Assembly: GCA_008360955.1 (NCBI GenBank)
Contig: LUCM01006870.1
Location: 144,354 to 208,353 of the forward strand
Direction: 5' to 3'
Source of the DNA: Fasciolopsis buskii
Lineage: Eukaryota; Platyhelminthes; Trematoda; Plagiorchiida; Fasciolidae
Length of the DNA stretch: 64,000 nt
The position numbers were made by a program, and so were the translations under genes. Below, in pieces: positions 35,544 to 48,404 of the stretch. Every line of letters begins with the position of its first letter. The stretch's first letter is position 1. Under the pieces are notes generated by a model. It worked only from the letters and a program-made list of their open reading frames with translations. It did not search any database and was not told the DNA's origin.

Positions 35544-38500
35544 ATTTATGCGAGCGAATGATCCCATTCTACTATCTAAAGTAGTGTAGATCAATACTAG
35601 GTGTTCCGATCTGAGTAATTTACGTTTGACAAAATAAGTTTTTAATCCGGTAAATAACATATGTACAGCACATACGGACTTCTTGAATCGGTGTTGCTCT
35701 TGGTGAGTCTTCTGAAAGTCAATCAATTATTAGACTTGGTGCAACTCTGGATCAACAGTGTAGGGCGTGAAGTTGCCCTACTTTCACAAACGACTGCTTT
35801 GGTCCTGACAGTGATCCGAGAGCGTGTTTACTGACTAGTGGGCGTACCAGGAACAAAGTAGGCATACAAAACGTTTCGAGGATTGACAATATATTGATTT
35901 GACAGTGATGAAGCGTATTTTCCAAACACTTTCTAACGTTGCTTTGTTAGCTCTTGTTCGCACACGCGGGCGAACCGAAGACATGAAACGCTGAGATGGA
36001 TACTGACGAATCAGCTCCACAGCCTTCTGACTCAGAAAAAAAGCGTTACACTATGATTTCAGTCAAATTTACTTCACAGCTAGGTGACAACGGGCGTTTT
36101 GTGGCCTCATTCTGAAACGAAAAGTGATCATGAAACTCCAAGCGACACATTAGTTTATCACTGTCACGTGTGAAGGGTTTGGCTGTGCCGTTGAATGCGA
36201 CTGATCAGGATAAGGAAAGATACGAGTATCACATAATCGATCATTGCCGTTATTGGTGAGTAAACGTGTTCTGACAGTGTGCTGCATGGGAGAATCGCAA
36301 GCAAACTAAAAAAACTGCAACATTTCAAATGGAATGAATCTCGCAACTAGTAATCGAGTTAGCACTTACATCTTCTTATCTGCTGATATGATGGGTTCAG
36401 AAAAAAAAAGTTAGTTTACTGGTAAGTGGTACACTGTCCTCTCTTAACATTAATTTTGAAGATAACTTTAGTCATTTAAGTGTCATTTTTAGACATCTTC
36501 CAAATCAAGTCAATTTTCCACTTTCTCACCCATGCAAACTGCCATGAAAATGTGTCCATTTAGGCTTTCAGTAGAACTCATGCTTCGTAGATTCCCATCG
36601 GTCATTATGTTTGAGATGGATTCGCAAGTGAATCAGTTTTTGTTTTGTAATGCAGAAAATGTGGTGAGACATTTCCTCTACTTCCCCCGCAAATCCCCAA
36701 TCGATTTTATTTCGCGGCTGTTTTTCCAGTTTCCACCAACTCTAGTGAGAAAAAAGAAGTCGAACAGACAAAAAGTTTATCTGTTAATCAAACCAAATAG
36801 TTTTTATTAGTCTTTGATGAGCAACACTGACTGACTGATTATTCTGGCAGCTAATTCGGTACCGCGGCAATCATCGACTTTCTCATGTAGTGTTTTCGGT
36901 CGGCTTATCGATTAACTTAATTGGCACAAAGTCACCGCAGTTGTGTTGATCTTCCATCCGGGTAAATGTTATGACGAGTCTGTGAGGGAATGGTACTGTA
37001 AATGACTTTGTGCCTGAGTCCGATAGAGCTATTCCAATGGTTACGGATGGTTGATCATCACTGAACCGTGCCAAACACTTCGCTATCAGTATACAAGCAT
37101 GGATGCAAATCGACTTTGCCAGAAAGCGGCCAAGTGCAGAACGCAAGATCGGAGTGAGACCGGATCATCCCATTGGCTACCGTCGATTGGCCGACAGTGG
37201 CGTGATAGAAAGGCAAAAGTGCAAATATGCAAACCGAGGACGCCATATCGTGAGGTGAGCCAACCAATCAGGATGAGCCGTCCGGAATGAACAAAAAAAC
37301 GCCATGAACTGAATCACGTGAAATACATCGAGCAAGATGGACCAACCAAAACGCAACCCGGATAACCGATGAAATGGTGGCAGTCGCACAAGCGCAATAA
37401 TGCAGGCAAAGCAACCTATAAAATATGATGATTTTACTTCATAAACGAGAAACTCTGTGCCGACTGAATCTGTTTGTTCTCAATTGAGATAGTGGAGGCG
37501 GACCACAGAAATTCTGGAGATAGGATCAGAATTCTGAAGAGAAGAATGCGGTACAGAGAATCGCCGATGGTTGACTGAGTCAATACTCACCACCCATTCT
37601 TTTTTGACGAATTCACTCTGTTCTTCTCCATCGTGCTTCATGCGGGGTCTTCTCACTTTCTGGTTCACTGAATTTTTACTTACCATTCTGTTGCCCTTGC
37701 CTATGTTTGGCTGTTTTCTCGATCTCTTTTACTCAGATTCGATATCTCGAACAGCCTCCGGTTCTCCTCAGTCTCGACTAATCCCGTTTGAGGCACTTGG
37801 TCGAATGATTTCTGCTTACAGGACATCTAACTTTTGGCCGTTTTTTACCTCGATCAGGGCGTGCAATGTTGACAACCGTTGCTGTTTCAGAAGCTCCAGG
37901 TTATGGTCGATCTTTAAATAGCTTTATTACTTGGATACATCATCGACTGCTCATTGTGATGGCAGTTATTGATAATGGTAGATTATATGCAGTAGGAATT
38001 ATTTCAGTTTGCCGTATCAAAGCTCATCTGACCAATGTTGAACTATAAAAAGCAATGTATAGCTGTTTCCATAGGTTGTATCCACATTTCCCAAACTGGG
38101 CCGCAAACATGAGACGAACGACTGTGAGTAGAATGTCTTCTGGATTATGCTAACCGAATATGATAGTCAGATCCCGGTCGAAGGAGCTGAGTCAGTAGAC
38201 GAACAACACAGCTTTGGATGTGTGCATTTTTACAGCTCAAGTTCAGTAGGTAGGGCATGTAGTCGAAATACTAGTAACACTCAGGTGTGATCGTCATCTA
38301 TTCTTCCCAGCTGTAACCCCTTCTTGGATTTCCGTAATCTTAGCTTGACGGTTTGTTCTAAGATAGAGACAGACTATCCAGTCATTCTTGTGCGATTCGC
38401 TCTTTGTACTCAGCCCCAAAAGTGGGCGCTAATCTAACTGGATTGATAGAGCATTTCGGCAATCAGGTAGACCTATTAATATAGTTGCGACATCGGCTCC

Positions 38501-38840
38501 TTATCACATAACATCAACTATGGTCCCCCATAATTTAGTGAAATGACTAGTGCGATCCCGTTGTTTTCTTTGGGAACTTTTGGCTCCATTATGGTCTCCG
38601 TTCGCTATTAAAACGGTTCGTAGTTATCCCTGTTTGTAAACCCAATTGACTACCATCTTCTATCGGAACCAGGTGCTGTTACTACATCTTAGAACGTGCA
38701 CGCCTGCGGGCTAGCAGGTAGATCTTAAATGCACCCCTGGCCAGAACGTTCGCCTCATCATTGTGAACACCAACTTCCTACCCCTGTTCGAGGAAATGTC
38801 TGGTCTGTTCCCTGTACTCCAGTTATCGACTCTTGTTCAT
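35544..38840. other. Unassigned interval with weak minus-strand exon hints
   Basis: A minus-strand block at 37,667-37,591 lies between acceptor AAAATTCAG and donor GTG/GTGAGT, with residues such as KHDGEEQSEFVKKEWV. A 36,883-37,146 minus-strand frame contains LVITFTRMEDQHNCGDFVPI. Either could be an exon, but neither matches a family and their phases were not linked. The rest shows nothing. Confidence 0.3.
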
Positions 38841-39018
38841 CTTTTATCCTTTATCTTTCAATTCCTTTATTAATGCACTAATGTACATCATTTTTCAGGA
38901 TGAGGTCCGCGGCCAGCAGAGGGCTGCCAAATGGGGAAGTCGACCAGCGGCTGGAGGATTCAAACTCGTGACCTTCACGTCCAAACGCCACGACCTTGTT
39001 CGATTTGCTATTGCCGGC
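38841..39018 (-). repeat. tRNA-derived SINE, copy 5
   Basis: On the minus strand, box A is damaged (GGCAATAGCAAATCGAACAA), the central GTGGCGTTTGGACGTGAAGG is intact, and box B reads GAGTTTGAATCC. The body GGCAGCCCTCTGCTGGCCGC and the tail TTAATAAAGGAATTGAAAG match the family. Confidence 0.85.
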
Positions 39019-39214
39019 AAGACTCGGGGCCAGACCTGGAAAATGCTGCTGACCCTGGTATACCACAGGAGGGAGTGCCCAACAATAAGAAGAATGGACG
39101 CAGCACGGTAGCATACACAAACGCTTTAAAGTTTGGAAAGTATCGATTTATTCTTACATAATTCCTGAATAAAATTAGCTGTCTGGTAACTTTGAACCAC
39201 CCAAAGTTTTCTAG

Positions 39215-41440
39215 TCATAGCTGGACGATTATAAAGAGCCTGTGCAGACGTCCCGTTGCAGCTCACAAGACAATATTTTAAAATTTTGTGGTTCCTTTTT
39301 TGGGTTATATATTTTCCCTTCCTGAGGGAAAGCTACATACTTTCGCAGGTGGTTTCAACCATACATCGATTCTACCTGACTGCGTTTGACCTCTGGGTTT
39401 TCTCATCATGGCAATTTTCATTTAAGATGGATTTGTCACCAACTACTGTGATTTTCCTTTCTAAATCTAGGGCCACCTATCTCAACCACTGACCATCTTC
39501 TGTTTTTACTAAGGCCCAAGATATACTCGTGGTTTGCTTTCCATTCACTCAAGTAAACAAATCAAATACACATTCACCTCCATAATTTTACACACAGTAA
39601 ACTCTTTGTTCTTCAAAATGTTCCTTTCGCGCACATCTGCTTATTTCTCTTGTTGACCACTCCTAAATGACATTGCTAGTGATTGCCAGTGTGCTCTTTT
39701 ACATGGGTTTTCCCTTCGAAAATCCAGTTTTCTGACAGGGTCATTTCTTTTCCCAATGAGTAAAATCTGTAGGGAGAAGAAAGGAGGACGTTATAAATCT
39801 CGGGACAATTCCCATGTGCATCACCTTCGGAAGGGCTAAATCAGACTTATCGACACGATGTTGGCGAATCTACTCCTGAATGGGAACAACGCAGCAGGAC
39901 GTTTGTCTACTGTGGGCAAAGGAAAAGTGACCTGGTATATTCTGCGGATGTCTACAACAGTAACCAAGCTTTTATCCATCCTTCTAATAATACCCCAGTC
40001 ACAGGTGTAGGGTATGATAATGTGACGGTTACTCTTTTAACGTCATAGGTGCTCAAGCTTCTCCGCATCATTATAATTACCACAAAATTTAGTTCTGACA
40101 TTCTGTCTTCATCTCCACCATGTCCTAGCGATGTGGCTGTGACCAATGCATTCTTTTCCATAATCAACACAACATTAAGCTTACCTTCGTCCACTAAATG
40201 CTAAAAACCCGTCACTGTTGTTCCCATCCCCAAATCTAGAATTTCTAGTGCTATAGCTAAACTTTAACATCTGATCCTAAACTGACAACCTGCTGTGCCT
40301 AAGCGTTCTCCTGTGAATCCACCTGACGACTCTTTCCACTTCGCTAATAAATCAAAGAGGTCCACTTTGAACCCCGTCACATCCCTTACTCATCACAATT
40401 TTAAGTCCCAAGACCCATCGATAAAATCCGTACCTTCCACCTTCTTGGACTATTCCTCTGAATTCGATTTGGTTCCAAGGTCTTTTCCACTTCATAAACT
40501 GCAAACATTTGGTTGTCCTAGGCTTTTATTAGCTTGGTTGTCTGATTACTTTACTAACCGGGCCTGGTGCACACGACGAAGTAGTAGAACTTCGGAACCG
40601 TTGGTTAACAATTCAGGCGTGCTTCATGGTGATATTCTTTCGCCGTTTCTCTTCTCTACTTATATCAGCGACTTGACAACTATCTCCCTCTGTCATCAGT
40701 CTAAGTATGCTGATGCTGTTACCCTCTCAAGCCGTTCCAAGCAACCATAACTTTCGAAGATTTCCACAAGCTTATATTCTATGATTTCTCTGCATAAGTT
40801 GGTTTATATCTTTACATATTTAAATGTTTCGAATGTTTGTTGTGTCTCTCGTCGGTCCGTCCATCTGAACTGTCCTTCACCGACTCAGAAGCAATTACCA
40901 GGATTGATTGTGTGAAATATCTAGGGATATAATTGAGAAAATTCTGAAGTGAACTTCTACCTGTGTTAAGAACCTCCGACGGTTGTCATTTCCAATCAGA
41001 AAGCCTGGACGTTGGAAGGTGAATCAAAGCACCACCTGGGATTTTTCAATTTAATGTGTTTTTCTGTTAGTAATTTCTGCTCCACCATTGTTTAAGAAAC
41101 ACTTGAAAATTCTTCGCCGGTGGCTATCACTTACAAGTCACTTTTTTGATATCACTAAAAATTTGTCCACTAAGCGGTGTGATCACTGCCAATCCGTATG
41201 TGAGAAGTTTGCTTACGATATACTTTCAGATCCCGTACTTCCTGTGCACAGTAATATCACAAAGCGCTGTTTTCATATATCCGTTTGATTTGCTGTCCAT
41301 TCCATGTCCTCCATAAATGAACCCATAGGAGCTCCACATTCTCGTACTTGGCACGCATATCGATATATCGTGACCTCATTTCTGCCGACTTATTGGGCAA
41401 CCTATCTCAAGCGCTCCAGGCACTCACCTGAAAGGTATTT
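39215..41440 (+). mobile_element. CR1/Jockey-like LINE, copy B
   Basis: This is a diverged paralogue of copy A in the same order and orientation. The endonuclease end (STTDHLLFLLRPKIYS-like) is at about 39,480-39,560. RT sequence is in the 40,295-40,750 frame: DDSFHFANKSKRSTLNPVTS, LPLHKLQ-like, NNSGVLHGDILSPFLFSTYI and SKYADAVTLSS. The catalytic YADD is changed to YADA, and VLQG to VLHG, so it is dead. C-terminal and tail sequence resembling copy A continues through about 41,300, including CEKFAYDI near 41,203. Boundaries are set by where similarity to copy A fades. Confidence 0.85.
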
Positions 41441-41759
41441 TTCTTTATTTTCACTGAATAATAATTGTGATTTTGTTCTTATCTTACCTTAAAGTTTTTG
41501 ATTGTAATGGGATACTTACGCGTGCAAAGTTCTATACAATGCAATAATTTCAGCCGTCACGAGTCACTTCATACTCTACTCCGGTTGATCTTGGAAGCAG
41601 AAGAGTACTAATCTTCTTGGAGCACTTTGGCTCTGCTATCAATTTCAAAGGATGGCCGAGAAAATAACGTACAGAAGATACTGAGATATCAGTTCATTAA
41701 ACAAGGTCACAAAAGCCCTCGGGCGGCCGGGTGATAAATCCGCTAATTGCATCAAGACA

Positions 41760-42960
41760 GGCACATCCTTGCGTCAATCAGCCTGGTTTCCGTAAAGCGG
41801 AATAGCTACAACGACCAATCATTTATCTCTCGTAAAATTCCAGAACACCCGCAAAAATTCCCAGGCCCCGACGCGTTCCATTCAGTAGATCACGGGGAGG
41901 GTTGTGTAAATCCGTGCTCGCAGATGGCATTTCATCCAAACTAGTTCGTCTATTAAGATTGCATTGTGCTGGACTAAAAGCCCATGTTAAAGACTACGAT
42001 GATAGATCCTATCCAGTTGAATTAAAAAAACGTGAGTACGGCAAGGATTCCCGTTATCTTCCATGCCGTTAAATCATGCTGGCGATTTGGTTATGCAACT
42101 TGCTATTGGGATGGCTTCATTATGTCCAAATTTTCAAGGACTGTTATGTTACGGACAAAGTTTGCGGATGAATAAGTTATGTGTGGGATGAACCTGGCGA
42201 ATTTTCAAACCGCCTTTGAACTGGTTAACGAAAACACATTGGAGAATGGGGACAGATACGACCAAAACCAAAATACCTTTTATACCAGATAGCCCCGAAA
42301 ATTGGGCCTCAAGATTAAATATCCAGGCAACAAAAGCTGTCTCAGACTTTGAATATCTCTTCTCACCATCGTGCTAAAAGGCTGAGGTGGCTCGAACAAC
42401 GCTACTCATACGCTTACCACTCGCTCGTGACGAAACGGTTCACTTTCAAAACCAAGTGAAGGGTTTTAGATAAAACACTTGCACCAGGCTTAAAGTTTCA
42501 TCGTGAAACGTGGCCATTAATAGCAGACGTCGGAAAATTTGAGGATTTGGATCACCTTTGACTGTGGTATACTTTAAAAACAAGTTGACTCAAAAATATG
42601 TGAAACTCAGCTATGCGAAATCGGTTCCAGATCTTCTCTCCTTGAGCACGCAAGGAACTCAGCCAACAACAGTGGCTTTGACCCATCTTTCATGAACCAG
42701 ACCAAGGTACAACTTGGCTTGTCCTGGAACCATCGTGCACATGCTGGAGTCGCCGACGAGGAGGACAAGTGAAAACTTGTCTATATACCGTTCTCAAAAA
42801 GATATCAACTTGGCCTTTGTATGGTGGATGCCACCATCCAGCGAAACTTGAACTGGGTTGACGTCTACCGGCCACTTGCAGACAACCGCTAGGCATCCGC
42901 AGCTGCGGTTGGAGAAATTACTGAGCTCTATATATTCTCTTCGAGCAGCAGGCCGCCGTA
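41760..42960 (+). pseudogene. Non-LTR reverse transcriptase fragment, third lineage
   Basis: Frame-shifted RT motifs appear in order: NQPGFRK near 41,780, ADGISSKLVRLLRLHCAGLK then AHVKDYDDRSYPVELKKR (about 41,923-42,030), VRQGFPLSSMPLNHAGDLVM (from about 42,036), KFADE with a stop where the FADD box should lie (about 42,160), and AVSDFEYL near 42,340. The VRQGxPLS motif is characteristic of non-LTR reverse transcriptases. The sequence is clearly distinct from both the RTE copy and the CR1-like pair. Termini are unresolved. It directly follows copy B, so one may have inserted beside the other. Confidence 0.72.
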
Positions 42961-45197
42961 AATTGACGTAAGTTAGTGAGCTGTAGTGCAACATGCACAA
43001 AGAGACCGACTCTTTCGACCTGATCATTTGTGACTTGATAACCCGGTGGCTTCTTAGGTGATCAATTTTTTCATCGAGGCTGTGATCCATGCAAATTGTG
43101 TGCCCGAATTTTCCTGACAAAACGGGTGTGCATGTGGCAGTCGCAATCGACTCACGCTATTTGTCAGCTTTGACTCAATGGTTCACTAGTTAGTTCAGCC
43201 AAATGCGCCAATGGGCACCGGTGGGTTGCTGTAGCCGTTCCGCCTTTTGACGCCTCGGGCCATACTCCTTTGAAAAATACCTATTCATCCAGTGATACTT
43301 GAAGCTCTTAATGACCCGTGGTCCCGCCGCACACCAGCCATAGCGAAGACCTCATTGTTTTATTCTTCTCACTTGTGCTGGTCGGTTTGTAGTAGCATAC
43401 TTGATCCAAGCATAGCTATGATATTTGAAAGCAAATGGATCCTGATGGTTTGTATGCTCGTGTGATTGAATTGTCGATCAAGCTGTGCCATCCGCCATCT
43501 GCATTCTATTCAGCGCGCATATGTATCCCGATTTAAATCGAAAGAACCACTGTACGGGTTTGTTGCCATAATAGCGCACCGAAGCTGTGCAAAAGCCATA
43601 ATATCCTTCCCCCAACACAGCCCTGGACTTGTGTATTGTTTGGTTGGACCATTTGATTTTGTGATTTGCCCAGAGTAGGGACCACTTTCATCGGGAATAT
43701 TATGGTGATGCTCTTAATCGAGGAAGTTGCATTGACCTCGAGTCAGCTTAACATAAGCTTAATGACCCCATCGAATTTCAACTACCAATAGCACCGTCAA
43801 TTGCAAAAATAGGATCACGGAGGTTTTGCCTGTATCTGTTATCAGTGATAGGATAGCACACTATCCGTTTGTATTTGCACAATCCAAGAAAATGCAAACA
43901 GTCAGTGAATAATTAGTCACTCGAATTTTACTTTATGATTTTCATTACGTTAGGAAAGTTAAAAATGTTTGATTAATTACAGTTCCTTACTTGCAATTTG
44001 CATTCGATAATATTTCTGGTGTTGGGCCTAATGATGAAGACAATGCTTGTGAGTGCACGCTCAGCGTTTATGAAATAGATAGAGCGACAATGCATGCATG
44101 GTCAAATGATGCAGAAGGTTACTGAAGATAACACGAGGACCAGATGAGATGGGCAGCGACGCAAAACGTATGACAAAAACAGACCAGTATGCTTGTCGTC
44201 GCCCTGTTGATCAGCATTGAAACAAGCCTAAAAGAAGCATGTCGGCCTGAGATTCACAAATTTGTCTTGCAATTGAAGAAATCGATTTCGTAAGTCCGTT
44301 ACTACAATGTAAAAAAATATAGCCAAAGATATTTATCATTTACGATTATTCTGTGGAAAGCATGAAATGCGAAACAAATAAAATGTTCAATGTCTGGCAA
44401 CAAATCGCAGCAAAATAATTTATTAGCAACGCATATGAAACTTGTCAACAAATTGGTGTGGCAGAAGTTCCAGCTAACCGTGTTCTCGCGATTTATCGAT
44501 CCCATCCATGCACATGATGGTTGCACAAAAATGTGCGATATGGCTCAATAGCACATTCGGTGACGTTATGGCGTTCAAAAACATTTCTCTCCTACATCGC
44601 CCTTCCAATGATCACCTTGCAGTCCATTTTATACTGTCTTTCATTCTCAGTTTCTCTTTCAGTTAGGGGATGATATGAAGTAGCAACCAAAATAAAAGGA
44701 AGTTATTGCATGGTTAATAGTTATATGGACGAAAATGTAACTGCAAGTTTATCATGAGTTCAAACCCGGCAAATAGGTAACCGATACAAGTGGAGCATTA
44801 TCTTTCCACGTTGCATTTCATCTTCGTCGATTCTATACTAACGCCGAAGCTGCCGTCGATATTTGCATTGTATGTGTTAAAAGAATTCCATGGGAGTAAG
44901 TGGAGTCCTAAAAGTGAGCTTACAGTTCACGAAATGGCCATTTGCCTAGCTAGAGATATCGTGAAATCTTGTGTTCCCCTTCGATCCTGACTGTGAACAC
45001 CTTGAGTTAAGTTTGAAGCTTAGAGGCTGAGAAAAAGAGCTCTTTAAGCCCGAAGAAGATTATAAAAAACAAATGGTAGGGACAAATTTCATGGTGACCA
45101 CGTTGCTTTGAATAAACAAGGCTGATCAAAATGAGGTCTGATCAGCCAGATCAGCAGGTTCTGTTTCAAAAAAATTTCAGAGATTGTATGGGAGACA
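42961..45197. other. No supported gene
   Basis: Frames at 43,466-43,678 (+), 44,302-44,526 (-) and 44,790-44,990 (+) are short and unrecognised. The last contains a good donor-like GGGA/GTAAGTGG near 44,898. The position downstream of the LARGE exons on the minus strand makes intronic sequence of that gene plausible. Confidence 0.35.
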
Positions 45198-45515
45198 TTA
45201 CAAAATTTGCCCATCAGGACTGCGCGTGATTGAGCAATTTCGATAATTCTGCTCATCGTCCACAAAGTGGTCCCTTTCATATTTGAGAAGTCCAAATACC
45301 AAGTAAACTGACCGCACGAGGGCAACTCCGGTAAAATGACATGCTGTAGGCAAGTCTATTACTTGTCTATTGCTTAAGAAATCAGAAATTCGAATCACAA
45401 ATTTGCTGATCACTTTGTTGATAGACATAGATTCGCTGTCGCTCGCATCGTAGCACGCCTGATCTGTTTGAGTTTGATGTAGTTCCGTATCCCCCCTTCT
45501 GCTTCCCGCAAGGCC
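45198..45515 (-). CDS. Open frame of about 105 codons, unknown
   Basis: The minus-strand frame is open from a TAA near 45,516 to the stop at 45,198. It contains YDASDSESMSINKVISKFVI, RQVIDLPTACHFTGVALVRS, then YLVFGLLKYERDHFVDDEQN. Composition looks protein-like, and possible acceptors (GGGAAGCAG, CAGATCAG) lie near the 5' side. It lies about 700 bases downstream of the second LARGE exon on the same strand, but I cannot align it to LARGE, so membership is unproven. A downstream exon of LARGE, another gene or chance are all open. Confidence 0.3.
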   Translation of the reverse strand, partial: GLAGSRRGDTELHQTQTDQACYDASDSESMSINKVISKFVIRISDFLSNRQVIDLPTACHFTGVALVRSVYLVFGLLKYERDHFVDDEQNYRNCSITRSPDGQIL

Positions 45516-45962
45516 TTACGACCTAGAAGATAGAATTCAAGATTAAGGTTGCACTGTACAAATAAAATATCTAATCGACGAACGTGTTTTGTTGACTAAA
45601 TAAAGCAACAGTTATGCGAGTCACATTTACTGTAACGCTCAATTCTAACCGCCAAAATATTGAGTCTAGCCGGGTAGATGAAGTATGGAATAAAAGGGAC
45701 TACGTTTTAATGACCATCGCGAACCGGTACTAATGACACTTTGGTTGGTTTAGACGAAATAAGCAATAATGTCTTCGGCTGAAGTTCACGTTTTGGTTTC
45801 GGGACAAACTAGGTAATAAATTGGTGTAGTTCTTGGGGTTCGTGTGATGTTTTTTCATGATCACTTCAGATTCAGTCGGTCAGTAGAATAGATTACATAG
45901 TGTACCAAAGATTTAGCTCACAGATCAGCTAACTATTAGCCTGGAGTTCAACAAACACTTGT

Positions 45963-45999
45963 ACACATATACACACAAACACACACAAACACACACAAA
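45963..45999. repeat. (ACACACAA)n microsatellite
   Basis: About four imperfect CACACAAA-type units in a run of A and C. Confidence 0.9.
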
Positions 46000-46199
46000 T
46001 TCACTTTTTCGTAGCCTTATTTACGATCATTTCCATCGGAAGAAGAGAAGCGAATTAGGGGGAAATCAGCCTTGTGCATCGCACGCTTCACCCACGCTGA
46101 CTGGAACGACTGTTAGTTATGCAAACAAAATCAGTGGTTACGTACTCGTCCATCTCCGGTCGAAACGGGAGTAACTATTTGTCGAAACTGATAACCCAT

Positions 46200-46419
46200 T
46201 ATTGAAATTAGGGTAAGTCCTAAACTGGACCAATTTGACCGGTCGAAAAGTCGTATCCCAAGGAGAAATCTGCCAACAAGCTACCTGATCCGAATTGCGC
46301 ATTGGCCAGATTACATGACAGCACTCGGATGCCACATCATTATCGATTTGCATGTTCCATTCACATGGGAGTTTATAATAGAAATGAGGTCTTCTCTGGA
46401 TGACATTTACCAGTATTTC
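46200..46419 (-). CDS. LARGE: LARGE xylosyl/glucuronyltransferase, exon in GT8-type domain
   Basis: The exon begins after acceptor CTAACTTTCAG and reads EILVNVIQRRPHFYYKLPCE, WNMQIDNDVASECCHVIWPM, then ACWQISPWDTTFRP. This lines up with the vertebrate LARGE segment [20 protein letters not shown] followed by WNVQL and the EQC block. That segment is the end of the N-terminal xylosyltransferase domain. LARGE is a Golgi type II membrane enzyme that extends the Xyl-GlcA polymer on alpha-dystroglycan. The phase-0 start joins exactly to the exon at 49,610-49,741 across a 3.2-kb intron. The 3' end is uncertain: similarity ends near KLVQF (about 46,220) and no strong donor is obvious there. The frame stays open to 46,138. 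This is one of few host genes in the window that can be named. Confidence 0.82.
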
Positions 46420-48229
46420 CTGAAAGTTAGATAAAATAACAGCTTGTTTAATAACAATTAGCAGTAGGCGATTGAAAAATCTACCTAAAATGTTAACACT
46501 TGGAAATCCAGCCATCGTTTTGCTTTTAAGACCATGAGCCATGCGTATTCATCGATTCATTAAGGGCTAATCGTCAATCGCAATTGGGCCAGTTCGTCCA
46601 GGTTCTTGTTCATCAGTTTCATGTGCCATGCAGTGCATCCTGGAAAGTCGTGTAGGAACAGCCAATGGGGTTAGGTCTGCTAACAGAACTATGAGTTTCT
46701 GTTCATCTGCCAAATTACATATTCGATTAGTAATATTGTTGTTTCCCGATGAATACCAAATTCAAGTTAGTTTAAGGTCTTATCCAAATCATTTTGTCTG
46801 ACAAAGGAAACCAAAAGCATTTTTTGGGAGACTACTTGAGTTAGAAGATCAGTAAACTGTACGCTTGCATAGTATAGTTAACTGCTAAAACGATGAAATT
46901 CGACAGTGAGACTACATCCGTGGTACTTGAGCGCTCTCTACAGAATACGAAACTAACCATAACTTTATGGGAGTAAACTTCACCCCTTAAATAACATCGA
47001 ATAAAGTTGATTCGTAACATCCAAATGTCTGTTAGAACTCGGTTTAGAAGAAAAATTTGAGATTACACCATTTTATGGACCGCAAACTCGTAACGAAGAA
47101 AGTACCGCCGAGCAACGATGCACGAGAAATGCTATCGCAAATTGACTACAAAAATTGATCAGGAGACTGCTTTAGAAATAAGAAAAATTAGCACAAACGT
47201 TATCGTGCAATAACTAGACGAGGATCTGTCAAAAGTCTACTTTGTAGAAATATAATCAGCTCACTAACTTCTGTAAATTCTTCTAGAAGAAAAGATAAAA
47301 TAGACCAATAATTGTGTAGCTATGTTAAATTATGGTTCGCTCGAATTTGGCAGTCAATATAAGGGAATTTACCCCAGCAAACGTTTCTTTGGCCTAAGCA
47401 TAAAAAAATCCAGGGACTTCCGATTCTTGCCCCATTTGACCGAATAGTTCTAGTGTATCATTTTGTTCAGTCCATCGCTGTTATTTTCTACTTCGACAAA
47501 ATTCTAACTACAATCGTTCCGAATATCATTTAGATCAAATAATTCTGGACCGAGAAGCCGATAAAAAGCGAAACTGCTTTTTTCAATTCAAGTGTATTTT
47601 GCACACCAACGTAACCGTCCTTGATGAGATGTTCTAACATGAACAACGACGGTTCTAATCCATTCGGCAAGCAATCTCTAACACACGGCCGAAAAGACGA
47701 AGCCTTCTTTAGTCTTATACGTAAACGAGATTCATAATACATCGATATTTTTTAGATCGCCAAATAACTTGAATCAGCTATGTTGAAGCTACCATGGTGA
47801 TAGATTTGGTGTGATTGAAACGTATGGTGTGCGTGAGCTAGGCAGATGTGAAAACGACGCTCGAGGACTATCAAAATGTAGGCTTGGCGGCAGCAAATGA
47901 GTCGTACTGACATTCGAACTCAGCTTACCCCTTTCCATTACCCACTAGCGCAGGCTCGTGTCTTGCCACTGTTTCATCATTTCGGTTCTTTGTACTTTAC
48001 GTTCGTTTAATGAATTGTGTATACAAATTTTAGCAAGGGAGTGGTAACCACTGGAATGCAAAGGGACGTAAACAAATGGTAACGACCTGATACGGATTGA
48101 ACATCAGCAATTTTTTTAAATATGGTACTACCGAATGGGTAGTGCGAAATTCTCTCGCCTATTTTAGGCTTTCTGTCGGCGTGCATGGGTTTCCTCGGTG
48201 AAGTCTTCTTTTGGAGCAACAATTGTTGT

Positions 48230-48330
48230 TTTGCATTGTGAATGATAATAATATTAGTAACACAGCGTTGTTGGTAGAACGGGGCAGTTCACCAAATTTT
48301 TGAACATTATGGATAGTATTTCACAAAAGA
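48230..48330 (-). repeat. Penelope-like terminal module, copy 3 (diverged)
   Basis: The plus strand reads ATTGTGAATGATAATAATAT, then AACACAGCGTTGTTGGTAGA, as in the other copies. The GTTTCGACT part is replaced by TTTTTGAACATTATGG and the hairpin is lost. This is the oldest-looking member of the family, located in the LARGE intron. Confidence 0.65.
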
Positions 48331-48404
48331 GACTACCCACTTTGGCTAATTACAACATCCGCCTACAAAGCTGTCACTATTATTATATCATTAACAATAA
48401 AGAA

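Noticed and set aside
45963..45999. Short array-like repeat considered as a CRISPR-type array
   Set aside because: It is a simple A/C microsatellite without spacers, in a eukaryotic context.
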